A DNA stretch of 64,000 nucleotides from Ruminococcaceae bacterium R-25 (GTDB lineage: Bacteria; Bacillota; Clostridia; Saccharofermentanales; Saccharofermentanaceae): contig QGFZ01000001.1 in the NCBI GenBank assembly GCA_003149065.1, forward strand, positions 682,001 through 746,000. The letters run 5' to 3'. Numbering within the stretch: position 1 is the first letter of the stretch; every line of letters starts with the position of its first letter. The notes beneath the pieces are model-generated. The model saw only the letters and a list, made by a program, of their open reading frames with translations, was not told the DNA's origin and did no database searches. A program made the translations under genes and the position numbers. Below are positions 1 to 9,124 of this stretch, in pieces.

Positions 1-1
1 C

Positions 2-142
2 GGTGATTTCTCATTTTTCCTGGCAAAGTTCGAAAAATATATCGGCATAGCAGTAGTTGCGGCCATTTTCCTGATGGGATTTGGCGGACTTATTACCTGT
101 GCCAGGTTAAAAGCAAAAGAAAAGAAAGAAGGAAAAGTTTAA
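2..142 (+). CDS. C-terminal end of a membrane protein (partial)
   Basis: This is an open frame from the window edge to TAA at 140-142, giving the last 46 residues of a protein. It shows one hydrophobic segment (IGIAVVAAIFLMGFGGLI) followed by a short Lys/Glu-rich tail (ARLKAKEKKEGKV), as in an inner-membrane protein whose last helix ends in the cytoplasm. The stop directly abuts the ATG of the GH13 gene, so the two are probably co-transcribed. The family cannot be told from this fragment; a transporter or other polytopic protein is likely. Confidence 0.6.
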   Translation, partial: GDFSFFLAKFEKYIGIAVVAAIFLMGFGGLITCARLKAKEKKEGKV

Positions 143-1453
143 ATGTGGTACGAAGAATCAGTGTTCTATCAGATCTATCCTCTGGGTTTCTGCGGAGCGC
201 CTTTCGAAAATGACGGTATATTGGAAAACAGGATCCTTAAAGTTATCGACTGGATCCCTCATATGAAAAAGCTCGGCATCAATGCCATCTATTTTTCGCC
301 CGTATTCGAATCCGATACTCACGGTTATAACACCAGAGATTACGGCCTGATCGACAAAAGACTCGGTACCAACGACGATTTTAAAAAGGTGGTTGATGCT
401 CTTCATAAAGAAGGGATCAGGGTTGTTTTAGACGGCGTCTTTAACCATGTAGGCAGAGGCTTCTGGGCTTTTAAAGATGTCCAGGAAAAGCGCTGGGATT
501 CACCTTTCAAAGACTGGTTTCATATCTCATTTGAAGGCAATTCCAATTATAATGACGGATTCTGGTATGAAGGCTGGGAAGGTAATTATGACCTCGTAAA
601 GCTTAACCTCAGAAACCCTGCTGTAATCGACCATATCCTTGATAAGGTAAACTACTGGATCGACTTTTTCGACATTGACGGATTAAGACTTGATGTCGCA
701 TATTGCTTAGATCACGAGTTCTTAAGAAGACTTCGTGAATTCACAGATTCCAAGAAGAACGATTTCTTCCTTTTGGGAGAAGTCCTTCACGGCGAATACG
801 GCAGGATGCTTAACGACATGCATCTTCATTCTCTTACAAACTATCAGTGCTATAAGGGAATCTATTCATCTTTCAATTCAGCCAACATGTTCGAGATAAT
901 GCATTCTCTCATGAGGCTATTCGGACCTGAGGACTGGACAGTCTGCAGGGGAGCGCATTTGTTATCTTTTGCAGATAATCACGATGTAACAAGAATTGCT
1001 TCGATCTTAAGCGATGAGAGAAATCTCCCGCTTGTATATACACTTGTATACACAATGCCCGGAATACCTTGTGTTTACTATGGTTCAGAGTGGGGAACAA
1101 AGGCCAGGAAAGAAGAGGGCGATCCAGCGCTCAGAGCTTGTTTTGAAAAGCCTGAATGGAATTCTCTTACGGATCACATAGCTAAACTTTCCGAGATCAA
1201 GAAAGACTCCAGAGCCTTAAATTACGGTGGCCTCCGCATTGTTGTGCTCACAAATAAGCAGTGCATTTTCGAGAGGAACTCCGGTGACCAGAGAGTTATG
1301 GTTGCGATCAATATGGACGATAACCCGTATACAGCTCATTTCGATGCAGGCTGCGGCCAGGCAAAAGAACTGATCTCAGGCACGATCCACGATTTCGGCG
1401 GCGGCTCTACATTGCAGCCTAAATCATCCGAGATCTGGCTCATGGAAAGATAA
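143..1453 (+). CDS. GH13 alpha-amylase-family glycosidase
   Basis: This is a 436-residue enzyme of the GH13 (alpha/beta)8-barrel family, which cleaves or transfers alpha-glucosidic bonds in maltodextrin-like sugars. All four family regions are visible: DGVFNH (97-102), GLRLDVAY with nucleophile Asp184, LLGEVLHG with acid/base Glu213, and ADNHD with Asp281. A short beta-sandwich-like C domain follows. It has no signal peptide and is short for the family, so I infer a cytoplasmic enzyme for imported oligosaccharides, as in cyclomaltodextrinase or maltodextrin glucosidase relatives. The start directly follows the stop of the upstream membrane protein. Exact substrate is unknown. Confidence 0.88.
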   Translation: MWYEESVFYQIYPLGFCGAPFENDGILENRILKVIDWIPHMKKLGINAIYFSPVFESDTHGYNTRDYGLIDKRLGTNDDFKKVVDALHKEGIRVVLDGVFNHVGRGFWAFKDVQEKRWDSPFKDWFHISFEGNSNYNDGFWYEGWEGNYDLVKLNLRNPAVIDHILDKVNYWIDFFDIDGLRLDVAYCLDHEFLRRLREFTDSKKNDFFLLGEVLHGEYGRMLNDMHLHSLTNYQCYKGIYSSFNSANMFEIMHSLMRLFGPEDWTVCRGAHLLSFADNHDVTRIASILSDERNLPLVYTLVYTMPGIPCVYYGSEWGTKARKEEGDPALRACFEKPEWNSLTDHIAKLSEIKKDSRALNYGGLRIVVLTNKQCIFERNSGDQRVMVAINMDDNPYTAHFDAGCGQAKELISGTIHDFGGGSTLQPKSSEIWLMER

Positions 1454-1535
1454 GTTCACTGCAACATTTTTGGTTTATTAACTGTATTTAAGGCAAATGC
1501 TAAGGATAACTATGTCCTTTTACGGAGGTCATTTC

Positions 1536-3086
1536 ATGAAAAAGACAGTTTTGTTATTGACTGCGGCTATTGTTATCGGAGCTTTGCTTTCATCCTGCAG
1601 TATCTTTCCGCCTGATGAGACCACGGGTGCGTCACCATATAACGATTCTGTTGCATCTGAGATATCTCGTGTATTGGCTTCATCTGACGGTCCTTCTTAT
1701 ACGGCGATGCCGATAGATTTCAATCCCAAGGATTACGGCCGCATCATTCCCAATATGGTTTCATACAAAGAAGATATGTGGGAAAAAGAAAAGGACTCAT
1801 TCCTTTATTCGTTTACAACGCTTGACGGCGAGATCATCTGCGGACCTCTTTTTGATTATGTTTCATACAGCGAAAATGCAGGCGCTTATATTGTCAGAAG
1901 AACCGAAAACGGTGTAAGCAAATATGGTTTCTTATCTAATAACGGTGCTGTTTTCACAGGTCTTATTTTTGACGGCGCAGCCGAAGCGCAGAATATTGAT
2001 GACGACGAACTTTGTTTCTTCGGAACCAATTACGAAAACGGAAAACTCTATGTTTCACCTGTTGATATCGATCTTGAAGTTCTTCAGGCAATACCTGTAA
2101 CCATTGATGAAAATGAGCTTTCATTAAACGCTGCCTATGCCCAGTTATCAGTTCTTTATATGAACGATAAGAGCGTCATGATGATCAACCGCAGTGAATT
2201 CTATTACAAAACTTTCTTAGTTGATATCAGCAGCGGTAAGCTTCTTTATGCGAACAAGAACATGGGGTTGAAAACATGCAAGATATTCGGAAATGTTGTT
2301 GTTGAACAGGATATTCACGGCAAGGGAATAACTGTATATGGTATGGACGGCAGTGTTCTTGTTGATGATCCCGATGCTTATTCGGGAAGATTAAGCAATG
2401 AAACTTATATGGTCAGCAGGGAAGGGACCCTTAATATCTACGACTATGATTGGAACATCGTAAATTCAATGCCAGTAACTACTGACATGGAAGTAATGAC
2501 TTCGTTTGGCACTATTGCAGTTGTCAGCAGTAACGATACAAAGGTCTACGATAAAGAATTAAATCTCATTAATACACTTGATTATCCTGTTACCGGCGGC
2601 ACTTACTTAAGAGACTGGTATGGTTTCGGAAAAGGCGATTTCCTCTATGATTCTATCTCAGATACAAGGGAGATAATAAACCTTACTACAGGTGCAAAGC
2701 TCCCCAAAGAAGACGGTTTCTACTACGAGTTTAAACACGGTTATATCATTGCCGACAACGAGAGCAATGGCAATGATCCTATTAAGAAATACAGGATCTA
2801 CGACAACGAATTCAAAGAGATAATGTCAGGCGAGGGTACTGCCGATATACTTGCTGATGAGATAACAGGCGATCTCTATCTAATTACCAATAAAGACGGT
2901 GTTTTCACTGTCTATTCGCTGCCTTCATTAGAAAAGAAGTTCAGTCTTAGAGCAGACTGCTATAACTTAAATCCTGTTAGCGGCAGGTTCTATGGCTATA
3001 GCAAACAGCACTTTTCATTCGTTGATGGCAACGGAAAAGACATCCTTTGCTATGAGATCGATTATACAAAGGTAAATGAAGTCTGA
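1536..3086 (+). CDS. lipoprotein with WG-repeat-like beta-propeller
   Basis: This is a 516-residue secreted lipoprotein of unknown function. I chose ATG 1536 because GGAGG sits at 1524-1528 and a clean lipoprotein signal follows (MKKTVLLLTAAIVIGALLSSC, lipid Cys21); an in-frame start at 1497 would add 13 residues ahead of the signal. The mature part is made of short repeating beta-rich units (for example GEIICGPLFDYVSY, GVSKYGFLSNNGAVFTGLIF) that resemble WG repeats, which fold as beta-propellers. It lies between the glycosidase and the solute-binding lipoprotein, all on the + strand, and may be part of a surface sugar-uptake set. That role is an inference from neighbours only. Confidence 0.65.
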   Translation: MKKTVLLLTAAIVIGALLSSCSIFPPDETTGASPYNDSVASEISRVLASSDGPSYTAMPIDFNPKDYGRIIPNMVSYKEDMWEKEKDSFLYSFTTLDGEIICGPLFDYVSYSENAGAYIVRRTENGVSKYGFLSNNGAVFTGLIFDGAAEAQNIDDDELCFFGTNYENGKLYVSPVDIDLEVLQAIPVTIDENELSLNAAYAQLSVLYMNDKSVMMINRSEFYYKTFLVDISSGKLLYANKNMGLKTCKIFGNVVVEQDIHGKGITVYGMDGSVLVDDPDAYSGRLSNETYMVSREGTLNIYDYDWNIVNSMPVTTDMEVMTSFGTIAVVSSNDTKVYDKELNLINTLDYPVTGGTYLRDWYGFGKGDFLYDSISDTREIINLTTGAKLPKEDGFYYEFKHGYIIADNESNGNDPIKKYRIYDNEFKEIMSGEGTADILADEITGDLYLITNKDGVFTVYSLPSLEKKFSLRADCYNLNPVSGRFYGYSKQHFSFVDGNGKDILCYEIDYTKVNEV

Positions 3087-3087
3087 A

Positions 3088-3108
3088 GAATACCGGTTTT
3101 CGGTATTC
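3088..3108 (+). terminator. hairpin after the WG-like lipoprotein
   Basis: A perfect 8-bp stem, GAATACCG/CGGTATTC with a GTTTT loop, starts two bases after the stop. There is no good T-run after it, so it may be a weak terminator or an mRNA-stabilising hairpin. Confidence 0.4.
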
Positions 3109-3220
3109 GAAGTATCGGAATTGACTATATTTTATCCTGCATTTTTTATGAGTTTACCCGATTAATGATTTTTGATTGTCGGCTATAATCAAAATATATT
3201 TATAGTGAGGGATAGAAGCT

Positions 3221-5029
3221 ATGAGAAATTTCAAAAAAATTTTGGCCGGTTTAATGGTTTTCGCATTTGTTCTCTCGGCATGTTCCTGTGCTTCGGGAAG
3301 ACGCAAGGGCGTTGAGCGCGGCCAGAGCCCTGAATCGTCTAAACCAGAGACAGAGGTTGAGACTGAGCCTTTGGTCACTGATATGACCGAGTCTGAGCCT
3401 TCAAAAGAACCTGATCCGACAACCTCAACTCCTGTTACGCCGGGTGAGCCCATCGATTTTACGATGTTTATCGAAATGACCGGCCAGGAGATCGATAACG
3501 ATAATGAAATCCAGAAATTGATCAAGGAGAAGACAGGCGTTACCGTAAAAGAATCATATCTTTTAGGCCAGACGGGTGAAGAAGCGATCAAAGCTATTAT
3601 CGCTTCAGGCAATTACCCTGATTACATCTATGGTTATGATCTCGGCCTTCTTTACGATAACAATAGTCTGGTTGCCTGGGATGATTATATCGAGAAGTAT
3701 CCTAATATTAAGGAAATGTACACCGAAAAAGAATGGGATATGTTCAGGCAGAACGATGGTCACATATACTGGGCTGACTTCTTCGGTAATTTCTATCAGA
3801 AGGATACTTCAACGACAACTACCGGCCAGGCTTTCTGGATCCAGGCAAGGGTTTTGGAAGCTTACGGTTATCCGAAAATCGAGACTTTGGACGAGTATTT
3901 CGACATTTTGGAAAAATATGCAAAGGAACATCCCGAACTTCCGAACGGCACCAAGGTTATCCCTTATACGATAATCTGTGATGACTGGCGCATTTTCGGC
4001 CTTGATCAGGCACCTATGTTTCTTGACGGTTATCCCAACAACGGATGTGTAGGCGTTAATACCGACGATCCGAAGAATCCTAAGGTTGTCGATTTCAACA
4101 TGTCCGAAACCGCTAAAGCTTATTTCAAGAAGCTTAACGAGGAATACAACAAGGGCATTATCGATCCGGCTTTCGATAAGATGAGTTATGACAAATATAT
4201 CGAAAAGCTTTCTACAGGCGCCGTTTTGGGCATGTGCGACCAGTATTGGGATTTTGCATACAGCGTTATGGGACCTTTCAGCACCGCTCAAAAAGGACCT
4301 AACGGAAAAACAGTAGTTCCGAGCGAAATCGGCTGCGATTATATTCCTCTTGCACTTGTAGCGAAAAAAGGAATGAAGCAGCAGTATTATTCTCCTGAAA
4401 AGTCTATAAACACGCAATCAGGTATTGCAGTAACAACAGGTTGCTTGGATCCTGACAGAGCATTTAAGTTCTTAAACGATATGCTTTCACAGGAAATCCA
4501 TGATCTCCGTTTCTGGGGTATCAAAGGTGAAGATTATCTTATTGATGACAACGGACTCTTTTACAGAACACCCGAGATGAGAATGAATTGGGCTGACAAC
4601 AGTTATATTGCTAAACATGTCTGCCAGTATATGTATATGCCGCAGTGGAAAGGTATGAGCAGAGATGGCAAAAACCGTATGATGCCTTCACAGCAGCCTT
4701 CAGAATATCTGGCTACTCTGCCCGAACCTGTCGTTAACTGCTTCAAGGCATATGGCGTAGGAAACTACGTTGAAATGATAGGTTCTGAGCAAAAAGATAT
4801 GGGCGCATGGTATCCGCTCTGGACATGGTCCAATGCTATTGTCGGAGACCAGCCGTATGCAAAAGCTTGGACCGATATTACCAGGTGCAAGAGAGACATG
4901 CTCCCTGAAGTTGTTATGGCCAAGAATTTTGAAGACGCTTGGGGAAATTATGAAAAAGCTTACAAAGACTGTAACCCTGACGCTTTCCTTAAAGAAGCCC
5001 AGGCAGAAATAAACAGAAGAATGAAGTAA
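3221..5029 (+). CDS. extracellular solute-binding lipoprotein (ABC sugar-type)
   Basis: This is a 602-residue substrate-binding protein of the extracellular solute-binding family 1 type. The N-terminus is a lipoprotein signal (MRNFKKILAGLMVFAFVLSAC, lipid Cys21), then a Ser/Thr/Glu/Pro-rich linker to about residue 70, then a two-lobed binding domain opening with FTMFIEMTGQEI and containing TGVTVKESYL and aromatic-rich segments typical of oligosaccharide binders (LipO-like). It captures a ligand outside the cell for an ABC importer. No permease or ATPase gene lies beside it, so its transporter is encoded elsewhere. The ligand is unknown; the GH13 enzyme upstream suggests a sugar. Confidence 0.85.
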   Translation: MRNFKKILAGLMVFAFVLSACSCASGRRKGVERGQSPESSKPETEVETEPLVTDMTESEPSKEPDPTTSTPVTPGEPIDFTMFIEMTGQEIDNDNEIQKLIKEKTGVTVKESYLLGQTGEEAIKAIIASGNYPDYIYGYDLGLLYDNNSLVAWDDYIEKYPNIKEMYTEKEWDMFRQNDGHIYWADFFGNFYQKDTSTTTTGQAFWIQARVLEAYGYPKIETLDEYFDILEKYAKEHPELPNGTKVIPYTIICDDWRIFGLDQAPMFLDGYPNNGCVGVNTDDPKNPKVVDFNMSETAKAYFKKLNEEYNKGIIDPAFDKMSYDKYIEKLSTGAVLGMCDQYWDFAYSVMGPFSTAQKGPNGKTVVPSEIGCDYIPLALVAKKGMKQQYYSPEKSINTQSGIAVTTGCLDPDRAFKFLNDMLSQEIHDLRFWGIKGEDYLIDDNGLFYRTPEMRMNWADNSYIAKHVCQYMYMPQWKGMSRDGKNRMMPSQQPSEYLATLPEPVVNCFKAYGVGNYVEMIGSEQKDMGAWYPLWTWSNAIVGDQPYAKAWTDITRCKRDMLPEVVMAKNFEDAWGNYEKAYKDCNPDAFLKEAQAEINRRMK

Positions 5030-5040
5030 GGAGATCTGTT

Positions 5041-5634
5041 ATGAAGTACTTAAAGAATGCATTATGCGCGGCAATGGTTTTCGTCATGCTCTTATGCCTC
5101 ACAAGCTGTGGAACATCCAGGCTCGATCACAAAAAGCTTGCCCAGTTCCTCGATAAGCAGGACATTGATGAGTGTGAAGACATTGATGATTACACAAAGA
5201 TCTACGGCAAGATGAAAAAGGGCAGCGAAGGCTTTATCTCTGTAGAAGGCAAAGAAGCCCAGAAGGTTTACAATAAGATATTTAACCGCTTAAACCAGTA
5301 TTCCAAATATGATATATCCTACGCTACAGCCGCTTATATCTACGATTCAGACGGATTAAATTATCTGTTCATGTTTACTTTCGAGGACGAAAAAGATGCT
5401 GAAAAGTTCTATAAGAAGCTCAATAAGCAGATCGACGATCCCGATGAAGAAGGCGAGGAAAAGGGCTTAAGCTTCACTTTGGCAAATCAGAAGAAGAGTA
5501 CCAAGAAGAGCTATATCACAGGCATCTATCTTGAAAAGAATACAGTATTGTTCTTAAAGGGCACCACATCTGACGAAGACTTCGCAGACGATCTTTGCGC
5601 AGAGTTCAAGATCCCGTCACCGTTCGACGCATAA
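5041..5634 (+). CDS. small hypothetical lipoprotein
   Basis: This is a 197-residue protein I do not recognise. A lipoprotein signal is clear (lipobox LTSC, lipid Cys23). The mature domain is highly charged, with an acidic start (DIDECEDIDDY), an alternating alpha/beta pattern and a conserved-looking LFMFTFEDEKDAEKFYKKL helix. It begins 11 bp after the solute-binding protein, with AAGGAG before the ATG, so the two share a transcript. It ends before a strong bidirectional terminator. It may be an accessory of the binding protein, but nothing shows this directly. Confidence 0.65.
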   Translation: MKYLKNALCAAMVFVMLLCLTSCGTSRLDHKKLAQFLDKQDIDECEDIDDYTKIYGKMKKGSEGFISVEGKEAQKVYNKIFNRLNQYSKYDISYATAAYIYDSDGLNYLFMFTFEDEKDAEKFYKKLNKQIDDPDEEGEEKGLSFTLANQKKSTKKSYITGIYLEKNTVLFLKGTTSDEDFADDLCAEFKIPSPFDA

Positions 5635-5686
5635 ACTGTGTTTCGTTTTTCGTGAAACAAAAAGTGAAACAAGATAATTCAACAAA

Positions 5687-5716
5687 AAAGGGCTTTCATT
5701 AATCTGAAAGCCCTTT
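5687..5716. terminator. bidirectional intrinsic terminator
   Basis: A perfect 12-bp stem, AAAGGGCTTTCA/TGAAAGCCCTTT, has a 6-nt loop. T-rich tracts follow on both strands (TTATTATTT on +, TTTTTTG on -). It separates the convergent lipoprotein (+) and argH (-). Confidence 0.9.
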
Positions 5717-5724
5717 ATTATTTC

Positions 5725-7086
5725 TTACTGTTCGTCTAAGTATTTCTTGACCGTATCCGGTGCAGGACCGCCTATCAGTTTTCTGCCTTCGACACAGGTC
5801 TTAAGTGATATCGCATCATAAACATCTTCTTCGAAAGCTGGGGAGAATTCTTTGAGCTTATCGAGAGATACATCGAGGAGCGAAATTCCGTTTTCGATGC
5901 AGTAATGAACGAGCTTACCTGAGATCGCATGTGTCTCGCGGAAAGGAAGTCCCTTTTTAACGAGATAGTCAGCAAGGTCCGTAGCATTTGTAAAGCCACC
6001 TAATGCAGCTGCTTCCATGTTGTCCTTGCGGATCGTCATTGTCTTGATCATGCCGGTGAAGGGAGGAAGTACTGCCTTGATAGTCTCAATGCAGTCAAAC
6101 ATTGCTTCCTGAACTTCCTGCATATCCTTGTTATATGTAAGAGGCAGGCCCTTCATGATTACGAGCAAGGAAATAAGGTCGCCGTAAACACGGCCGGTCT
6201 TACCTCGTGTAAGCTCGGCTACGTCAGGATTCTTTTTCTGAGGCATCATGGATGAGCCTGTAGAATAAGCATCGTCTAATTCATAGAATTTGAATTCCTG
6301 TGATGCATAGAGGATTATCTCTTCGCTCATACGTGAGAGGTGCATCATGAGAATTGAGCATGCAGAAGCAAATTCGATTGCAAAGTCTCTGTCAGCAACA
6401 CCATCAAGAGAGCAGAGCGTAACGCCATTCATTCCGAGCTGTTCAGCTACGAACTCACGGTCAAGAGGATATGTTGTTCCTGCAAGAGCGCCTGAACCCA
6501 AAGGAGAAACGTTTGCACGGTCCTTTGCGGCATTCAGACGGTCGATATCACGCTTAAACATTTCGATATAAGCTGAAAGATAATGAGCATATGTGATAGG
6601 CTGCGCTCTCTGAAGATGAGTATAGCCGGGCATATATGTCTCAGTATTTGCTTTCGCGATATCAACGAGAACAGTGATAAGTTCATCCATAAGCTCTATG
6701 ATCTCGCCGGCTTCATCTACCATATAAAGACGCTGGTCCAAAGCGACCTGGTCATTTCTGGAGCGTCCCGTATGAAGGCGCTTACCGGCATCGCCGATGC
6801 GGTTTGTGAGCTCTTCTTCGATAAACATGTGGATATCTTCGGCATCGGAATCGAAAGTAAGCTTGCCTGATTCGATATCTTCCTTGATCGAGAGAAGTCC
6901 GCTCTTTATGTCTTCAGCATCTTTTTCAGAAATGACGCCCTGCTTTGCGAGCATCTGTGAATGAGCTATTGAACCTTCGATATCCTGACTGTACATCTTG
7001 CAGTCAAAAGGAAGGGAAGAGTTATAGTCGTTAACTTCTTTGTCAGTAGCCTTTTCGAAGCGTCCTGCCCACATTTTCTTTGCCAT
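5725..7086 (-). CDS. argH: argininosuccinate lyase
   Basis: This is a 453-residue enzyme that splits argininosuccinate into arginine and fumarate, the last step of arginine synthesis, in the cytoplasm as a homotetramer. Family marks are complete: TGRSRNDQV (107-115), YTHLQRAQP with the conserved His157, and the fumarase/lyase signature GSSMMPQKKNPD (277-288). Length is normal. The start ATG at 7086 lies 3 bp after the stop of the GNAT gene, so the two are translated from one message. No ArgR-type box was seen ahead of this pair, unlike argG. Confidence 0.97.
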   Translation of the reverse strand: MAKKMWAGRFEKATDKEVNDYNSSLPFDCKMYSQDIEGSIAHSQMLAKQGVISEKDAEDIKSGLLSIKEDIESGKLTFDSDAEDIHMFIEEELTNRIGDAGKRLHTGRSRNDQVALDQRLYMVDEAGEIIELMDELITVLVDIAKANTETYMPGYTHLQRAQPITYAHYLSAYIEMFKRDIDRLNAAKDRANVSPLGSGALAGTTYPLDREFVAEQLGMNGVTLCSLDGVADRDFAIEFASACSILMMHLSRMSEEIILYASQEFKFYELDDAYSTGSSMMPQKKNPDVAELTRGKTGRVYGDLISLLVIMKGLPLTYNKDMQEVQEAMFDCIETIKAVLPPFTGMIKTMTIRKDNMEAAALGGFTNATDLADYLVKKGLPFRETHAISGKLVHYCIENGISLLDVSLDKLKEFSPAFEEDVYDAISLKTCVEGRKLIGGPAPDTVKKYLDEQ

Positions 7087-7089
7087 AAG

Positions 7090-7548
7090 TTACTCCTTTA
7101 CATAATCAGGATCTATTCTGATGAGATCAGTCAGAGCCTTGTTCCTGTAGTTCAGATCTTCACGAAGAGTAAAGCCCTGTGATTCCCAGAAAGCGTTGCC
7201 GCCTTCATTCTTTTTAAATGCGACAAGAAGGACCTTGGTAATGCCTTCTTCTTTCAGAGCATTAAGCGAGAGTTCAACGAGCTTTTGTCCGATGCCTTCA
7301 CGCCTGTGATCAGGTGAAACGCATGCATGCTGTATGATTCCGCGCCTGCCGTCGTGTCCACATAATATTACACCAACAACCTTTTGCTCACAAACGGCAA
7401 CAAAGGAGGTAGTGGGATTTCGCTTTAAGTACTTTTCGATTCCTTCTTTTGAATCGTCCTTGTTATTCAATCCGTTGCCGCATTCGATCCAGAGATCGTA
7501 AGCCTGCCGGTAATCATCGATCGTCATGAGCCTGTAAGTGATCTGCAT
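7090..7548 (-). CDS. GNAT-family N-acetyltransferase
   Basis: This is a 152-residue acetyl-CoA-dependent N-acetyltransferase. The acetyl-CoA loop is visible as VSPDHRREGIGQKLV, preceded by HDGRRGIIQHACV. The start at 7548 is set by AAAGGAGG just upstream; a longer frame to 7620 would run past this site into the repeat element. It sits 3 bp ahead of argH in the same transcript. Since some bacteria fuse a GNAT-type N-acetylglutamate synthase to ArgH, a role in arginine synthesis is possible, but the substrate cannot be read from sequence and a RimI/YpeA-like acetyltransferase is equally likely. Confidence 0.85.
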   Translation of the reverse strand: MQITYRLMTIDDYRQAYDLWIECGNGLNNKDDSKEGIEKYLKRNPTTSFVAVCEQKVVGVILCGHDGRRGIIQHACVSPDHRREGIGQKLVELSLNALKEEGITKVLLVAFKKNEGGNAFWESQGFTLREDLNYRNKALTDLIRIDPDYVKE

Positions 7549-7606
7549 TGTTAAACCTCCTTTTATGGTGTGTAGAACTCTTTTAGATATAGAACCCTTC
7601 TCGTGA

Positions 7607-7802
7607 TGTATCGAATACAATTGAAATTGAGGTCATTTCGATACACTAGTCAATTTGATTGTATCGAAAACTCAAAAGTAAGAGCTGTTTTCGATACATT
7701 TTCGCGAATTTGTATCGAAAACATGTATATTTGCCCCCATTTCGATACACTCTAATCTCGTACTGTATCGAAAACGAGGAAAAACACTTCAATTTCGATA
7801 CA
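7607..7802. repeat. 196-bp element of eight alternating inverted 12-mers (copy 1)
   Basis: Eight 12-mers alternate in orientation: + at 7607 (degenerate, TGTATCGAATAC), 7660, 7711 and 7764; - at 7634, 7687, 7738 and 7791. The core is TGTATCGAAAAC, complement GTTTTCGATACA, with TTTCGATACA as the shorter form. Gaps between them are 15, 14, 15, 12, 15, 14 and 15 nt. The spacers differ from one another. The element lies between the argG terminator and the start of the GNAT-argH pair. It has no recognised function. Short open frames through it lack ribosome binding sites. Confidence 0.9.
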
Positions 7803-7809
7803 AATAAAA

Positions 7810-7835
7810 GAGGGGATCGGCTGACCGACCCCCTC
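7810..7835 (-). terminator. argG terminator
   Basis: On the - strand the stem GAGGGGGTCGG/CCGATCCCCTC (one unpaired base, 4-nt loop) is followed by TTTTATTTG, 21 bp after the argG stop. Confidence 0.88.
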
Positions 7836-7856
7836 AAGATTATTAATCCAAATTTA

Positions 7857-9071
7857 TCAGAGAAGTCCGTTCTTCTGCTTCATCTTAGCATTAACTTTCA
7901 TAGGGAGACCAAAGCAGTTGATGAATCCGCCTGCATCAGCCTGGTTGTAAACGTCATCAGCCTCGAAAGTAGCGATCTCAGGATCGTAGAGGGAGAAGGG
8001 TGATGTTGTGCCTGCAGGAGTGCAGTTGCCCTTGTAGAGCTTCATCTTAACTTCACCTGTAACAACTTCCTGTGTCTTATCAACGAAAGCTGAAAGAGCC
8101 TCTCTAAGAGGGTGGAACCACTGACCATAGTAAACGAGTTCAGAGAACTTCTGTGCAACGAGATCCTTATAGTGGATAGTGTCACGCTCAACTGTTAAGA
8201 GCTCGAGTTCACGGTGTGCAGCGAAGAGTAATGTTCCGCCGGGAGTCTCATAAACGCCACGGCTCTTCATGCCTACGAGACGGTTCTCAACGATGTCTGC
8301 GATACCTACGCCGTTAGCTGCAGCAACCTTGTTGCAGTATCTGAGAAGGTCAGCAGGAGAGAGCTTCTGTCCGTCAACTTCTACAGGGATACCCTTTTCG
8401 AACTTGATAGTTACATATGTAGGAGTATCGGGTGCCTTTTCAGGGGAAACCATGAGCTCCAAGATCTTGTCGAGGTTAGGCTCATTAGCAGGATCCTCAA
8501 GATCCATACCTTCGTGAGAGAGGTGCCAGAGGTTCTCGTCCTTGGAATAGTTGTTTTCCTTTGTAACAGGAACGTCGATTCCACGAGCCTGAGCGTAGTC
8601 GATCTCTTCGTCACGGGACTTGATATCCCAGATTCTCCAAGGAGCGAGGATCTTCATGTCAGGATCGAGAGCCTTGATGGAGAGCTCAAATCTTACCTGG
8701 TCGTTGCCCTTACCGGTGCAGCCGTGAACGATCGTTGTGCATCCGTTTGCGTGAGCTGCTTCAACGAAGTGCTTAGCGATAACAGGACGAGCCATGGATG
8801 TACCGAGAAGGTACTTGCCTTCATAAACTGCATTAGCCTTAAGAGTAGGGTATACGAAGTCAGAAACGAATTCGTCTGTGATGTCTTCGATAATGCACTT
8901 GATAGCGCCGCACTTAAGAGCTTTCTTTTCGAGATAGTCGTGATCAACACCTACGCCTACTTCGCCGCAATAAGCAACTACTTCGCAGTCATAGTGCTCA
9001 AGGAGCCACGGAATGATGATAGAAGTATCAAGTCCGCCGGAATAAGCCAGTAAGAATTTTTCTTTTGCCAT
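7857..9071 (-). CDS. argG: argininosuccinate synthase
   Basis: This is a 404-residue enzyme that joins citrulline and aspartate with ATP to form argininosuccinate, feeding ArgH. The N-terminus holds the ATP-pyrophosphatase loop AYSGGLDTS (9-17); [14 protein letters not shown] and [14 protein letters not shown] are typical of the family. Length is normal. The start at 9071 has GGAGGTG upstream. It has its own consensus promoter and an ArgR-type operator in the leader, and its own terminator, so it is a separate unit from the GNAT-argH pair that lies further along the same strand. Confidence 0.97.
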   Translation of the reverse strand: MAKEKFLLAYSGGLDTSIIIPWLLEHYDCEVVAYCGEVGVGVDHDYLEKKALKCGAIKCIIEDITDEFVSDFVYPTLKANAVYEGKYLLGTSMARPVIAKHFVEAAHANGCTTIVHGCTGKGNDQVRFELSIKALDPDMKILAPWRIWDIKSRDEEIDYAQARGIDVPVTKENNYSKDENLWHLSHEGMDLEDPANEPNLDKILELMVSPEKAPDTPTYVTIKFEKGIPVEVDGQKLSPADLLRYCNKVAAANGVGIADIVENRLVGMKSRGVYETPGGTLLFAAHRELELLTVERDTIHYKDLVAQKFSELVYYGQWFHPLREALSAFVDKTQEVVTGEVKMKLYKGNCTPAGTTSPFSLYDPEIATFEADDVYNQADAGGFINCFGLPMKVNAKMKQKNGLL

Positions 9072-9086
9072 AAGGCACCTCCGATT

Positions 9087-9104
9087 TATGAATATTTATG
9101 CATA
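9087..9104 (-). promoter_or_regulatory. ARG box (ArgR/AhrC operator) of argG
   Basis: The 18-bp near-palindrome TATGAATATTTATGCATA fits the ArgR operator pattern (TGAAT, four A/T, then AT-CA). It lies just downstream of the predicted argG transcription start and upstream of its ribosome binding site, as expected for arginine-dependent repression. Confidence 0.75.
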
Positions 9105-9124
9105 ACTTTGTATAAACTTCGCAT

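Noticed and set aside
7607-7802. CRISPR array (regular repeats with variable spacers)
   Set aside because: The repeats are 12 nt, alternate in orientation and have 12-15-nt spacers; CRISPR repeats are longer, face one way and have about 30-nt spacers. No cas gene is present.
7646-8003. Open frames on both strands through the repeat element and into argG
   Set aside because: They have no ribosome binding site, and their residues simply follow the repeat. The frames stay open because the motif lacks stops.
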